Origin: Arthrobacter sp. PGP41
GTDB taxonomy: Bacteria > Actinomycetota > Actinomycetes > Actinomycetales > Micrococcaceae
Direction: 5' to 3'
DNA length: 64,000 nt
Assembly (NCBI RefSeq): GCF_002953935.1
Contig: NZ_CP026514.1
Location: forward strand, 806,001 to 870,000
Part shown: positions 8,785-18,764 of the stretch, one piece after another
How positions within the stretch are numbered: the stretch's first letter is position 1
Layout: each line of letters begins with the position of its first letter
Made by a program: the position numbers and the translations under genes
Notes under the pieces: generated by a model
Told to the model about the DNA's origin: nothing
Seen by the model: only the letters and a program-made list of their open reading frames with translations
Databases searched by the model: none

Positions 8785-10431
8785 CTAGTCGGCGGTCTGG
8801 ACGTCCTTGGCATCCATGATCCGGTAGGCATAGCCCTGCTCTGCCAGGAACCGCTGGCGCTTCGCCGCAAATTCCTGGTCCAGGGTGTCCCGGGCAACAA
8901 GTGAATAGAAACGTGCCGCCCGGCCGTCCTTCTTTGGCCGCAGGAGCCTGCCCAGCCGCTGCGCCTCCTCCTGCCGCGAGCCGAACGAACCCGATACCTG
9001 GATCGCCACGGATGCCTCCGGAAGATCGATGGAAAAATTGGCCACCTTGGAAACCACCAGCGTCTGGATCTCCCCCGCACGGAAGGCGTCAAACAACTTC
9101 TGGCGGACCTTCACCGAGGTGTCGCCCTTGATCACGGGCGCCTGCAGGCGTTCCCCGAGGTCGTCCAGCTGGTCGATGTACTGGCCGATGACCAGCAGCT
9201 GTTCCCCGGCATGCCGGGCCACGAGCTGCTCCACTACCTGCGTCTTGGACTCCGAAGTGGAGCAGAGCCGGTACTTGTCCGCGTCGTCGGCCATGGCATA
9301 GGCCACCCGTTCGTCCCTGGGCAGGTCAACACGGACTTCCACGCAGTCTGCGGGGGCGATGTAACCCTGGGCCTCGATGTCCTTCCAAGGTGCGTCGTAG
9401 CGCTTGGGCCCGATGAGGCTGAACACCTCGCCCTCGCGGCCGTCCTCGCGGACCAGGGTTGCGGTGAGGCCCAGCCGGCGCCGTGCCTGGAGGTCGGCGG
9501 TCATCCGGAAAATCGGTGCCGGCAACAGGTGCACCTCGTCGTAGATGATCAGTCCCCAGTCGTGGCCGTCCACAAGCTCCAAATGCGGATACAGGCCGCC
9601 GCGCTTGGTGGTCAGCACCTGGTAGGTGGCGATGGTCACCGGCCGGACTTCCTTCACAGACCCCGAGTATTCGCCGATCTCGTCCGCGGTGAGGGACGTG
9701 CGCTTGAGCAGCTCGTCCTTCCACTGCCTGGCAGCCACTGTGTTCGTCACCAGGATCAGGGTTGTGGTTGAGCCCGTTGCCATGGCCGCGGCGCCCACCA
9801 GGGTCTTCCCGGCTCCGCAGGGAAGCACCACCACGCCGCTTCCCCCGGACCAGAAGTTGTCGCTCGCCATCCGCTGGTACGGCCGCAGCTTCCAGCCATC
9901 CTCGTTGAGCGCGATCAGGTGCGGGGTACCGTCCACATACCCGGCCAGGTCCTCCGCCGGCCAGCCGATCTTCAGCAGGAGCTGCTTGAGCTGCCCCCGC
10001 TGGGAGGCATGCACCACAACGGTCTCACCATCGATCCGGGGCCCCAGCAGGGGCTGGATCTTCTTGGCCCGGATCACTTCCTCCAATACGGGGTAGTCGT
10101 CAGTCCGCATGACCAGCCCGTGCTGCGGGTCCTTCTCCAGGCGCAGCCGCCCGTACCTGGACATGGTTTCTTCCACGTCGATCAGCAGCGAATGCGGCAC
10201 CGGGAATCGCGAATACTTCAGCAGCGTGTCCAGCACCTTCTCCGCGTCCAGCCCGGCGGCACGTGCGTTCCAGAGCCCCAGCGGTGTCAGCCGGTAGCTG
10301 TGCATGTGCTCCGGTGCACGTTCCAGCTCGGCGAAGGGCGCGATGGCATGGCGGGCTTCGGTTGCCAGTTCATGGTCCACCTCAAGCAGGATGGTTTTGT
10401 CGCTCTGGACGATCAGGGGTCCGTCGTTCAC
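8785..10431 (-). CDS. DNA repair helicase XPB (superfamily 2)
   Basis: A 548-residue SF2 helicase of the bacterial/archaeal XPB family (3'-5' DNA unwinding). The N-terminal part, to about residue 170, carries the damage-recognition-like XPB domain. Motif I is Cys-Gly-Ala-Gly-Lys-Thr-Leu, the Walker B/DEAH equivalent is Asp-Glu-Val-His, and motif VI is Gln-Arg-Leu-Gly-Arg-Leu-Leu-Arg. The GTG at 10431 is chosen because AAGGA lies nine bases upstream and the start Val-Asn-Asp-Gly-Pro-Leu-Ile-Val-Gln fits the family; longer upstream frames run into the preceding gene. It follows the helicase-associated gene by 13 bases and is surely in the same operon. Confidence 0.93.
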   Translation of the reverse strand: MNDGPLIVQSDKTILLEVDHELATEARHAIAPFAELERAPEHMHSYRLTPLGLWNARAAGLDAEKVLDTLLKYSRFPVPHSLLIDVEETMSRYGRLRLEKDPQHGLVMRTDDYPVLEEVIRAKKIQPLLGPRIDGETVVVHASQRGQLKQLLLKIGWPAEDLAGYVDGTPHLIALNEDGWKLRPYQRMASDNFWSGGSGVVVLPCGAGKTLVGAAAMATGSTTTLILVTNTVAARQWKDELLKRTSLTADEIGEYSGSVKEVRPVTIATYQVLTTKRGGLYPHLELVDGHDWGLIIYDEVHLLPAPIFRMTADLQARRRLGLTATLVREDGREGEVFSLIGPKRYDAPWKDIEAQGYIAPADCVEVRVDLPRDERVAYAMADDADKYRLCSTSESKTQVVEQLVARHAGEQLLVIGQYIDQLDDLGERLQAPVIKGDTSVKVRQKLFDAFRAGEIQTLVVSKVANFSIDLPEASVAIQVSGSFGSRQEEAQRLGRLLRPKKDGRAARFYSLVARDTLDQEFAAKRQRFLAEQGYAYRIMDAKDVQTAD

Positions 10432-10444
10432 GCAGGGAAGTCCT

Positions 10445-12931
10445 TCACTGGCGCAGTTCCTCTGCAGCCTCAATATCGATGATGCGGTGGATGGACAGCA
10501 CACGTTCTGTTTCCTTGGCAGGATCAAACACCCGGACGCGTCCGCCGCTTACAGATAGCGGAACAACTATCTCAAGGCTGGCATTCCCCAGCCCGTCCAC
10601 CACGTTCATGCTGATCCGCTGCTTGAGCCTGATGGCGCGCTGCAGGGCTTCAAGCCCCAGCTGGGTGCCGGCTTCACCGCCGGCGTGTCCGGAACCTCCG
10701 CGGTGTCCGACGGCGGGACCCGCCTGGCGCAGGACTGCGAGCTGGGCATCCACCTCCTCAGCCCCGGGTGCAGTCCGCGGGGCGGTGTAGACAGGGCGCA
10801 GGTGGTCCTGCGGGGCCGGGGTTGCCCGGAGCCGGACCACAGGTTCATCCGCGCCGTCCACCGACGGGGAGAGCCCCAGTCTGCGGAGGACCTGGGCGGT
10901 TTCCCGCGGCGGTGCGGAGGAAACCAGGACAGTGGGGGCAATCTTCGCCAGGTTCAGGCCGGACGCCTTTGGCCCGGAGAGAAGCTCCAGGAGCGCGGCT
11001 TCGTCTTCGCTTTGGATAAAGCTGGCTGCCGCCCCCACCCGCAACCTTCCGTGCCGTGAGGCCGTGTCCTCCACAAGGTATTCGAGCGGCTGGGGCACCG
11101 CGGTGGCAGAATGCTCACGGAGGAACTGAAGGATTGCGGCGGCGTCGTGTCCGCTGTCCAGTGCACGCTTGATGGAGCCGGCTGAAAAGCGGTAGATGGT
11201 GGCTGGTCCCTGGCCTTCCGCGTCAGCCATCAGCAGCAGCTTCCCGGTCAGTTCGGGGGCCAGGTACCCCGGGGCGACGGCAGTGAGGTCGGCCTGCAGC
11301 AACACGTGTGTAACAGCTGCCGGCAGGTGTTCGCCCAAAATGGCAAGCGCGGCTTCAGGGTTGTCTTCCGCCAGCGCACTTCCAAGCTGGCTCAGGGCTC
11401 CGGATCCCACCAGGCCAAGGAGCTCGGCTTCGGCGAGCACGCCGCGGATCATTGAGCTGAACCGCCTGGCCATCCTGGGCTGTGCCCACTCTGCGCGCTG
11501 GAGAACGGCTGCCGCATCAAGTACTGGTGCCGTCCCGTCCGGGGCGCCTGCCTCGGCGGTCAGTTCATCCAGGATCTCCAGGATGCGCTTGCGGACCACC
11601 GGGGCATCAGGACGCTGCGCTTCGGCTGACAGCGCGATGATGGTGGTGCCGGAGGCGGAACGGTGGGCCGCCGGCACGCTGCGCGTTCCGTGGACGGGCT
11701 GGCCCACCAGGGACGGCACGCGCTCGCTGGACAGCCAGGCGTTCACTAGCCAGAGCCACTGTTCCTGCCGCGGCAGGACGAGCCATTCCAGCTGCGGAGG
11801 CTGGACCCAGGACGAGGAATCGACATCCAGGCGGATGAGTCCGGCCAGTGCGGACAGCTCCAACAGGATTCCCGTGTGCTGCAGGTCGATCCGCAGCAGT
11901 TCGGCAAGGCGCCGCATCTCGCGCACTCCCACACCGCCGCTGCGCAGCGTGGCGAGCGGTTGTTCCCCGACGGCGTGGAGCAAATCGCCTACCAGGCGCA
12001 GCGTCTCCGAAATGGCGCTGAGCGCTGCGTTCCGGCGCAGCGCCGCTGAGGTCCGGCCGAGTCGGGGGACCGGTGGCGACAACGTGAAATCGTCGATCAC
12101 TGCACCGCCGCGCAGCGAGATCCCCACGCTGTGCGGCAACTCGACGTGCGCCGCGTCCAGCGGCACCAGCAGGCCCCGCGCCAGGAGCCAGTCAACAGGC
12201 CCGACGTCGGATCCCTCCGCGGTGATTGAGGCCTTCCGTTGCGCCTGGGGGACGGCACCCATGGCCCAGTTCCGGAACCTGGCGAGCAGCGCCGTCGTCC
12301 GCTCCGGGGCAGTGGACAGGATGCCCTGGAGGGCCTCGGGGGAGGCGGTCCAATGCTGCAGCGCCAGCGCCGCCTCCATGGGGGTGGTGGCCTCGTGGAT
12401 GGCAACACCGCTGCGGTGCAGCTCGGACACCAGCTGCACGGCACGCTGCGCGAAGGCCGGCTGAAGGCGGACCAGCTCGGTGTAGCTCCTGCCCAGCCCG
12501 GCGGGATAGATGCCCACCACGTCCTTCAGCGAACCCACCGGGAGGTAGTAGTGGTGTTTCGCCGCGGATGCCGGGGTACCGTGCGGCGGCTCGGCGCGGT
12601 GCACCAGCGCAAGTTCCTGCAGCGAATGCAGGATCCGCTCCACCGAGGCTGCCGAAGACCCGGAAATCATCTTCCGGAGCCCCGCGGCGGACGCGCTGTG
12701 GCCGGTGTCCGTATTGGTGCACAGGTGGAGGGTTTCGAGGACCTGCATCTGCGGGCGGTTGAGGCGTTCAAGTGCCCGCTGCACGCTCAGCCGGGCACTT
12801 GCCCGCGCGGCAAGGGCAGGGAAGTCCGGAACAGGGGGCGAAATGAGGTCCGGCCGCGCATCGAACAGCGCACGCAGCGAATCGTCGCTGCGTGCCTCCA
12901 GCTCCTTGCTCAATGCGCGAATGAGGGACAT
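10445..12931 (-). CDS. Helicase-associated domain protein, XPB partner (Helicase_C_3 and WYL-like)
   Basis: An 828-residue soluble protein of the actinobacterial family found next to XPB (Rv0862c-like beside Rv0861c, from memory). Residues 1-120 are helical with a winged-helix-like stretch (about 40-110). The central part, to about residue 650, is a large Ala/Leu-rich helical region including the Helicase_C_3-type domain. The last roughly 70 residues look like a WYL domain (Val-Val-Asp-Gly-Leu-Gly-Asn-Ala-Ser-Leu with a Val-Leu-Ser-Ile-His-Arg-Ile end). No ATPase motifs are visible. The ATG at 12931 follows a GGAC ribosome site. It probably assists or regulates the helicase encoded next to it; this is inferred from context. 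Confidence 0.82.
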   Translation of the reverse strand: MSLIRALSKELEARSDDSLRALFDARPDLISPPVPDFPALAARASARLSVQRALERLNRPQMQVLETLHLCTNTDTGHSASAAGLRKMISGSSAASVERILHSLQELALVHRAEPPHGTPASAAKHHYYLPVGSLKDVVGIYPAGLGRSYTELVRLQPAFAQRAVQLVSELHRSGVAIHEATTPMEAALALQHWTASPEALQGILSTAPERTTALLARFRNWAMGAVPQAQRKASITAEGSDVGPVDWLLARGLLVPLDAAHVELPHSVGISLRGGAVIDDFTLSPPVPRLGRTSAALRRNAALSAISETLRLVGDLLHAVGEQPLATLRSGGVGVREMRRLAELLRIDLQHTGILLELSALAGLIRLDVDSSSWVQPPQLEWLVLPRQEQWLWLVNAWLSSERVPSLVGQPVHGTRSVPAAHRSASGTTIIALSAEAQRPDAPVVRKRILEILDELTAEAGAPDGTAPVLDAAAVLQRAEWAQPRMARRFSSMIRGVLAEAELLGLVGSGALSQLGSALAEDNPEAALAILGEHLPAAVTHVLLQADLTAVAPGYLAPELTGKLLLMADAEGQGPATIYRFSAGSIKRALDSGHDAAAILQFLREHSATAVPQPLEYLVEDTASRHGRLRVGAAASFIQSEDEAALLELLSGPKASGLNLAKIAPTVLVSSAPPRETAQVLRRLGLSPSVDGADEPVVRLRATPAPQDHLRPVYTAPRTAPGAEEVDAQLAVLRQAGPAVGHRGGSGHAGGEAGTQLGLEALQRAIRLKQRISMNVVDGLGNASLEIVVPLSVSGGRVRVFDPAKETERVLSIHRIIDIEAAEELRQ

Positions 12932-12941
12932 CAGTCCAACG

Positions 12942-13175
12942 TTACCGCCGGTCCGGGTTTGCTGCCCGGCGGCGCCCGGCAACGCTGTCCAGAACCAGGA
13001 ACAGCATCAGGAGGAACGCAAGCGGCAGGCCGTAGAGCGCCATATAGGTGACCCAGGCCGGAGCCACTGAGCCGGCAAAGGCAAGGGCCATCACGGCGCC
13101 CACTGCCACTAGGGAAAGCACGGCGACAGCCGCGGCGAGGATCATCAGGGCACGCCGGTAGCGCGAGGGTGTCAT
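12942..13175 (-). CDS. Small two-span membrane protein
   Basis: A 77-residue protein with a basic N-terminus, two hydrophobic helices (about 9-34 and 41-63) and a basic C-terminal tail. I do not recognise a family. It ends 10 bases before the start of the XPB-partner gene and is probably the first gene of that operon. Confidence 0.65.
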   Translation of the reverse strand: MTPSRYRRALMILAAAVAVLSLVAVGAVMALAFAGSVAPAWVTYMALYGLPLAFLLMLFLVLDSVAGRRRAANPDRR

Positions 13176-13402
13176 GGACGCAACGCTACCGCTCCTGCCG
13201 CACCGGGAGTGAATGGTGCTGGAGGAAGGCAGCCGGAAGGTTGCACTGGGCCATTGAAAGCGTCAATAGGGCGGTAGGCAGGATAACCTTGGGGGATAGA
13301 CCAACACGGTCCGCAGCCGCCATACCTTGAACCCGCATTGCAATGCGGATGCGGTGACGGCTGGCCGTGTCAGAAGACGTCAGAACGAAGAAGGTTGATT
13401 AC

Positions 13403-13786
13403 GTGCCTACCGGCAAGGTCAAGTGGTATGACAAGGACAAGGGCTTCGGGTTCCTCGCAGGCGAAGACGGCCAGGAGGTATTCCTGCCCAAATCGTCGCT
13501 GCCCGAAGGCGTAACAGAGCTCAAGGCCGGCACCCGGGTTGAATTCGGGGTAGCCGATGGACGCAAGGGCGCCCAGGCCCTGGGCCTGCGCGTGCTGGAC
13601 AAGACGCCCTCGATCGCCAAGGCCAAGCGGCCCAACGCCAAGGAACTCGCCCCGCTGGTCCAGGACCTGGTGACCGTGCTGGACAATCTCTCCGGGACCC
13701 TTTCCGCAGGCAAGTACCCGGAAGGCAACAAGGGCAAGGCCATCGCCGCTGCCCTGCGCAAGGTTGCCGACGAGCTGGACGTTTAG
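13403..13786 (+). CDS. Cold-shock-domain protein with C-terminal extension
   Basis: A 127-residue protein. Residues 1-65 are a cold-shock domain (Gly-Lys-Val-Lys-Trp-Tyr and Lys-Gly-Phe-Gly-Phe-Leu as RNP1). Residues 66-127 are an Ala/Lys/Leu-rich helical extension absent from CspA. The GTG at 13403 is preferred to a more upstream GTG (13367) because AGAAGG lies eight bases before it and the core domain begins immediately. It is followed 6 bases later by the DUF3027 gene; I recall this pairing as conserved in actinobacteria, which suggests a joint role, probably in RNA metabolism. Confidence 0.85.
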   Translation: MPTGKVKWYDKDKGFGFLAGEDGQEVFLPKSSLPEGVTELKAGTRVEFGVADGRKGAQALGLRVLDKTPSIAKAKRPNAKELAPLVQDLVTVLDNLSGTLSAGKYPEGNKGKAIAAALRKVADELDV

Positions 13787-13792
13787 GCACCG

Positions 13793-14287
13793 ATGAACCC
13801 GGAAGCTGAACAGCCGGTAGGGGCTAAGACTGTGTCCAGGCGCCGCGCTGGAGTCCCGGTGTGGCGGACAGGGAAGCCTGATGCCTTCCTGGCCGCAGCG
13901 GTGGACACCGCCCGCACGGCCATCGAGGGCATCACGGCACCGGCAACGATCGGCCAACACCTTGCGGCCAAGAGCGAAGGCGACCGCCTGGTGACCCATC
14001 TGTTTGAATCCAGGCTGGCCGGCTACCTGGGCTGGCAATGGTATGCGGTGCTCACCCGCAACTCCCGCTCCAAGGTGGTCACCGTCAACGAGCTAGGCCT
14101 CCTGCCGTCGGAAGATTCGATCCTTGCCCCGGAATGGGTGCCATGGGCAGAACGCGTCCGTCCCGAGGACGAGCAGGAGCCGGAACCGGTGCCGGCCCAG
14201 GAGCCGGAAGAGGACCAGGACCAGGAATCCGGGGACGAAGAGCCCGACGACGGTGGGGAGCCCGGCGACGAAGCAAGGACTTCCTGA
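13793..14287 (+). CDS. DUF3027 domain-containing protein
   Basis: A 164-residue protein. Residues about 17-112 form the DUF3027 core (Gly-Tyr-Leu-Gly-Trp-Gln-Trp-Tyr followed by Val-Thr-Val-Asn-Glu and Ala-Pro-Glu-Trp-Val-Pro-Trp). From about residue 118 a strongly acidic tail of Glu, Asp, Pro and Gln follows. Its function is not known. It lies 6 bases after the cold-shock gene on the same strand and is followed by a strong hairpin. Confidence 0.85.
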   Translation: MNPEAEQPVGAKTVSRRRAGVPVWRTGKPDAFLAAAVDTARTAIEGITAPATIGQHLAAKSEGDRLVTHLFESRLAGYLGWQWYAVLTRNSRSKVVTVNELGLLPSEDSILAPEWVPWAERVRPEDEQEPEPVPAQEPEEDQDQESGDEEPDDGGEPGDEARTS

Positions 14288-14297
14288 CCACACACGA

Positions 14298-14332
14298 ACG
14301 GCGCCGTCCGGGATGATCCCGGGCGGCGCCGT
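14298..14332. terminator. Bidirectional hairpin between DUF3027 and serC
   Basis: A 16-bp stem (ACGGCGCCGTCCGGGA paired with TCCCGGGCGGCGCCGT, one G-T wobble) with loop TGA, between two convergent genes. There is no long T tract on the plus side, so termination may be partly Rho-assisted. Confidence 0.7.
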
Positions 14333-14352
14333 CGTACGTTAAGGCAGTTGGC

Positions 14353-15555
<1,203 letters not shown>

Positions 15556-15762
15556 TCACTCGGGCCCTCCTTCATTCTGCCTGAACAGCTGTTTCAGCGG
15601 GAACCTGGACCGTCATAGTCCAGACACTGAGACAGCGCCCTGCCCACGACGTCAACTATTAGGACAAATTCAAAATAGGCTAAGCTTTCCAACGGACCAC
15701 GCTGCACGAGAAGGCGGTACGGTGGGACAACGCAAGGTACTGCGCTCGAGGAGCTGAGCTGG

Positions 15763-16455
15763 ATGACGGATCTGATCGACACTACGGAGATGTACCTTCG
15801 GACCATCTTGGAGCTTGAGGAAGAAAACATCGTTGCCCTCCGCGCCCGGATCGCGGAGCGGCTGCGACACTCAGGGCCCACCGTTTCGCAGACCATCGGC
15901 AGGATGGAACGGGACGGCCTGGTGGTTGTCTCCGGAGACCGGCACCTTGAACTTACGGAGGTGGGCCGGAAGCGCGCCACCGAAGTCATGCGGAAGCACA
16001 GGTTGGCGGAGCGGCTCCTGGCTGATGTCATCGGGCTGGACTGGGCCTACGTCCATGACGAAGCCTGCCGCTGGGAGCACGTCATGAGCGAACGGGTGGA
16101 ACGGCGCATTTACGAAATGCTGAACCATCCCACCGAGTCCCCGTACGGCAACCCCATCCCGGGATTGGCGGCCCTCGGGGGCCAGGCGCAGTCCGCGGCG
16201 GATCCGGCAGTCAGCCTGCTTGAGGCCATGAAGACTTACGGCCCGGCATCCGAGGTGACAGTCAGCCGCCTCGCAGAGCCGATCCAGGTGGAACCCGAGC
16301 TGCTGGTCCAGCTTGATGAAGGCGGAATCCGGCCCGGTGCGTCGGTATCGCTGGAGCGGGTCGGGGAGTACATCTCGGTCCGCGTCCCGGGCATCGAAGG
16401 GGCCTTGGAACTGCCGCCGGAAGTCGCGGCGCACGTCTTCGTGGCCGTACGCTAG
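15763..16455 (+). CDS. IdeR/DtxR-family iron-dependent repressor
   Basis: A 230-residue metalloregulator: winged helix (1-73), dimerisation domain (74-140) and a C-terminal SH3/FeoA-like domain (about 150-230). Metal ligands fall at exactly the DtxR/IdeR positions: Met10, Cys102, Glu105 and His106 for the primary site and His79, Glu83, His98, Glu172 and Gln175 for the ancillary site. This full set with Cys102 points to Fe(II) sensing rather than the Mn-specific MntR pattern. It would repress iron uptake and activate storage genes when iron is plentiful. No target gene is adjacent. Confidence 0.93.
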   Translation: MTDLIDTTEMYLRTILELEEENIVALRARIAERLRHSGPTVSQTIGRMERDGLVVVSGDRHLELTEVGRKRATEVMRKHRLAERLLADVIGLDWAYVHDEACRWEHVMSERVERRIYEMLNHPTESPYGNPIPGLAALGGQAQSAADPAVSLLEAMKTYGPASEVTVSRLAEPIQVEPELLVQLDEGGIRPGASVSLERVGEYISVRVPGIEGALELPPEVAAHVFVAVR

Positions 16456-16514
16456 GGACTGCTGTGGGCCTCCCGGCTACCCGAATGGGGGCCGGTTACG
16501 CAAAGATAACGGAA

Positions 16515-16544
16515 TTGTTACTTTGGGACTTTTGGCCCTATAGT
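16515..16544 (+). promoter_or_regulatory. Promoter of the riboswitch/M23 peptidase transcript
   Basis: A -35 box TTGTTA (16515-16520), 18 bases, and a -10 box TATAGT (16539-16544), about 40 bases before the riboswitch core. Prediction from consensus. Confidence 0.5.
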
Positions 16545-16581
16545 TAAACCCAAGCGTTGATACTAAAGCGTTACCTGATTC

Positions 16582-16804
16582 GGAGCCGAGCTCTGCCAGC
16601 GGATCAGGTGCACGAGTCATTACTGGCAGAGGCGGGGGAACCACAAACGGCAGCCGGGGGACTGCCTTGGGGTGAAGTCCGTCAGCAGCAAGCCTCTTCC
16701 AGTGAAGGATCCTCCGGGGATACCTCTGTGCCGAAGCTTGCTTACGGCGGACCGGGTCTTTGAACTCTCTGACCCGAATCCGACAGCTAACTTCGCAGGC
16801 TTTC
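16582..16804 (+). ncRNA. ydaO/yuaA (c-di-AMP) riboswitch 1
   Basis: The hallmark conserved blocks are present in order: CTCTGCCA near the 5' end, GGCAGAGGCGGGGGAACC (from 16625), GGGGTGAAGTCCG (from 16670), and CCCGAATCCGACAGCTAAC with TTCGCAGGC at the 3' end (to 16800). A closing P1 helix forms between AGCC (near 16585) and GGCT (near 16800). In actinobacteria this class is known to sit before cell-wall hydrolase genes and to turn expression off when c-di-AMP is high. The downstream SD and start lie within 20 bases of the aptamer, so control of translation or early termination are both possible. Confidence 0.92.
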
Positions 16805-16820
16805 CAGAGAGGAACCCTTC

Positions 16821-17648
16821 TTGTCCATGCAGACCCCCAGGGGACGCCGCCGCGCGGCGGTACCCTCTTCGACGCCGCGGGTTGTTGAAGTCATCACCAC
16901 GGAACGCCCCCGCGATCCGCACCGTGATGCACGCCGCCGTCGTGGTCCCTTCCGCCAGGTCACCGAATTTGCCGCAGCGAGCGGGATCGGCCAGAAGGCC
17001 GGAATCGCCCTCGCGGCGACAGGCCTGGTGCTGACCGTGACGGTGCCGGCCACCAGCCCCGTGATGGCCACCGACGCTCCCGGTGCTATACCGGTCGCAG
17101 CGTCAGCCGCAACCCCGCAGCCCCAGATCTCAGCCGAGGCCGGTGCCCAGATCGACTTCAGCCGTTCTGCCGTCGTCACCCAGGCGGATCCGGACGGCAA
17201 GCTCAAGCAGCTTCTGAGTGCCCAGTCCGCCGGCTCTGTGTCACGTGCTGCCTCGGCAGGAAGCCTCGGCGCCCCGCTGGCCACGCTGACCACAGCATCG
17301 CCGTTCGGCTACCGTGTCAGTCCGATCACCGGGGGCTCAGGCGACTTCCACCGCGGCCAGGACTACGTGGCCCAGTGCGGCACGTCCGTCCTCGCTGCGG
17401 CTACCGGCACGGTGACCTTCGTGGGCTGGCACCAGTTCGGCGGCGGAAACCGTGTTGTGGTGGACCACGGCAACGGTTTGGAAACCACCTACAACCACCT
17501 CTCCTCCTTCAATGTGAGGGAGGGGCAGACGGTCTCACGCGGGGAGGTTGTGGCCCTCAGCGGGACCACGGGCGCCTCCACGGGCTGCCACCTCCACTTT
17601 GAGGTGCAGGTCAACGGCGAAGTGGTCGATCCGACTGGCTGGCTGTAG
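16821..17648 (+). CDS. Secreted M23-family metallopeptidase (LytM-like)
   Basis: A 275-residue exported peptidoglycan endopeptidase. It has a basic N-terminus, a hydrophobic export segment (about 56-76), a linker to about residue 150 and an M23 domain (about 155-275). Zn ligands appear as His in Phe-His-Arg-Gly-Gln-Asp-Tyr-Val (with its Asp) and His in Cys-His-Leu-His-Phe-Glu-Val. The TTG at 16821 is taken as start because AGAGAGG-N8-TTG matches exactly the AGAGG-N8-GTG geometry of the following riboswitch-controlled gene; ATG 16827 is the alternative. Expression is probably switched by c-di-AMP through the leader. Confidence 0.9.
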   Translation: MSMQTPRGRRRAAVPSSTPRVVEVITTERPRDPHRDARRRRGPFRQVTEFAAASGIGQKAGIALAATGLVLTVTVPATSPVMATDAPGAIPVAASAATPQPQISAEAGAQIDFSRSAVVTQADPDGKLKQLLSAQSAGSVSRAASAGSLGAPLATLTTASPFGYRVSPITGGSGDFHRGQDYVAQCGTSVLAAATGTVTFVGWHQFGGGNRVVVDHGNGLETTYNHLSSFNVREGQTVSRGEVVALSGTTGASTGCHLHFEVQVNGEVVDPTGWL

Positions 17649-17768
17649 CCAAATGACGGTGAACTATCGGATGATCGCGACTTGCCGTGACCTGAATGTG
17701 ACATTCACCCAAAACTGCTGTACCGTCTAACTCGCGTCAACTTTTCCGAAGTTGACGCTCTTGTGCGG

Positions 17769-17946
17769 ATTGCCTAACTCTGCCACCGCTCAAGGTCCGT
17801 TCGCATTTCATCGTCTGGCAGGGGCGGGGGAACCAATTTTGGTCTTGGCTTTGGCTAAGACCTTGGGGTTAAGTCGCAAAACTTCCTTGGAAGCAGCGCG
17901 GCCGGGTGACTCCCATCCGAATCCGACAGCTCACCTCGTAGGCATT
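17769..17946 (+). ncRNA. ydaO/yuaA (c-di-AMP) riboswitch 2
   Basis: A second copy of the same class: CTCTGCCA near the 5' end, GGCAGGGGCGGGGGAACC (from 17817), TGGGGTTAAGTCG (from 17864) and CCGAATCCGACAGCTCACC with TCGTAGGC at the 3' end (to 17943). The P1 helix is formed by TTGCCTA (about 17770-17776) and TAGGCAT (17939-17945). It occupies most of the 314-base gap between the M23 gene and the NlpC/P60 gene. Confidence 0.92.
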
Positions 17947-17962
17947 GGGAGAGGCTACCTTC

Positions 17963-18700
17963 GTGTCTTCACGCAACAATTCTGCGCGCCACCGTGCGCA
18001 AACGGTTCGTACCAACCCCTTGGACACTGTGTCCAAGGCTGTTAGTGCCAATGCCGGGACAGTAGGTCGCCAGGCTGCCGTCATCGCCGCAGCTTCCGGT
18101 CTTATCCTCAGCATGGGCCTGCCCGCCAACGCAGCGGACACCACCGCTGGTGTTTCCGCTTCGACCGAGTCCGGTTCTGCGCAGGCTGCCTTGGCAGTCA
18201 CCGCAGCACCCACGGCCACCGTGTCGTTCGAGCGGCCCGTGGTCAAGACCACCGCCGCCCCGAAGCGGGAGCCGGTGCGGGCACAGTCCACCGCCACCGA
18301 AACGGGCGCAGCGTCCACTACTGAATCTGCTGCGGACAAGCTGGCCAAGACTGTCTCTTCCGCCGCCACCTCCGGCATTGCTGCCATCGCCTACACGGGC
18401 ATTGGCAGCCCCTACGTCTGGGGCGGCACCAGCCCCGTCACCGGGTGGGACTGCTCAGGCTTCACCCAGTGGGTTTATGCCCAGGCCGGCATCAGCATCC
18501 CCCGCGTCAACGCCTGGACTGCCATGACCCCCACCTCCACCCCGCAGCCCGGAGACCTGGTCATGCAGAACGGCGGAGCGCACGTCGGCATCTACGTCGG
18601 GAACGGCATGATGGTCAGCGCGCTCAACCCCTCCCAGGGCACGCTGCTCCACGCCGTGGCCGCCACCGGCACGTCTTCGTTCTTCACCGTCAGCAAATAG
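17963..18700 (+). CDS. Secreted NlpC/P60 peptidoglycan hydrolase (riboswitch-controlled)
   Basis: A 245-residue exported protein: an export segment at about 30-54 ending Ala-Asn-Ala-Ala-Asp, an Ala/Thr/Pro-rich linker to about 135, and an NlpC/P60 domain at the C-terminus. The catalytic Cys is in Asp-Cys-Ser-Gly-Phe and the His in Ala-His-Val-Gly-Ile-Tyr-Val-Gly. The enzyme cuts the D-Glu-diaminopimelate peptide bond in cell-wall stems. The GTG at 17963 is chosen from the AGAGG site eight bases upstream. It resembles the Rpf/NlpC genes regulated by ydaO RNAs in other actinobacteria. Confidence 0.93.
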   Translation: MSSRNNSARHRAQTVRTNPLDTVSKAVSANAGTVGRQAAVIAAASGLILSMGLPANAADTTAGVSASTESGSAQAALAVTAAPTATVSFERPVVKTTAAPKREPVRAQSTATETGAASTTESAADKLAKTVSSAATSGIAAIAYTGIGSPYVWGGTSPVTGWDCSGFTQWVYAQAGISIPRVNAWTAMTPTSTPQPGDLVMQNGGAHVGIYVGNGMMVSALNPSQGTLLHAVAATGTSSFFTVSK

Positions 18701-18730
18701 TTCTTGGACCCTCGGGTCCAGGAACTATTT
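18695..18730 (+). terminator. Terminator after the first NlpC/P60 gene
   Basis: A 16-bp stem (AAATAGTTCTTGGACC at 18695-18710 with GGTCCAGGAACTATTT at 18715-18730, one wobble) and loop CTCG. The stem includes the gene's TAG stop codon. Confidence 0.85.
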
Positions 18731-18764
18731 CTTTGCTCCACCACGCTTTCCGCTAACACCACAT

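Noticed and set aside
15655..15690. Possible DtxR/IdeR iron box (TTAGG and TAGGCTAAGC fragments) before the iron-dependent repressor gene
   Set aside because: The two fragments do not form the expected 19-bp palindrome, so autoregulation cannot be supported.
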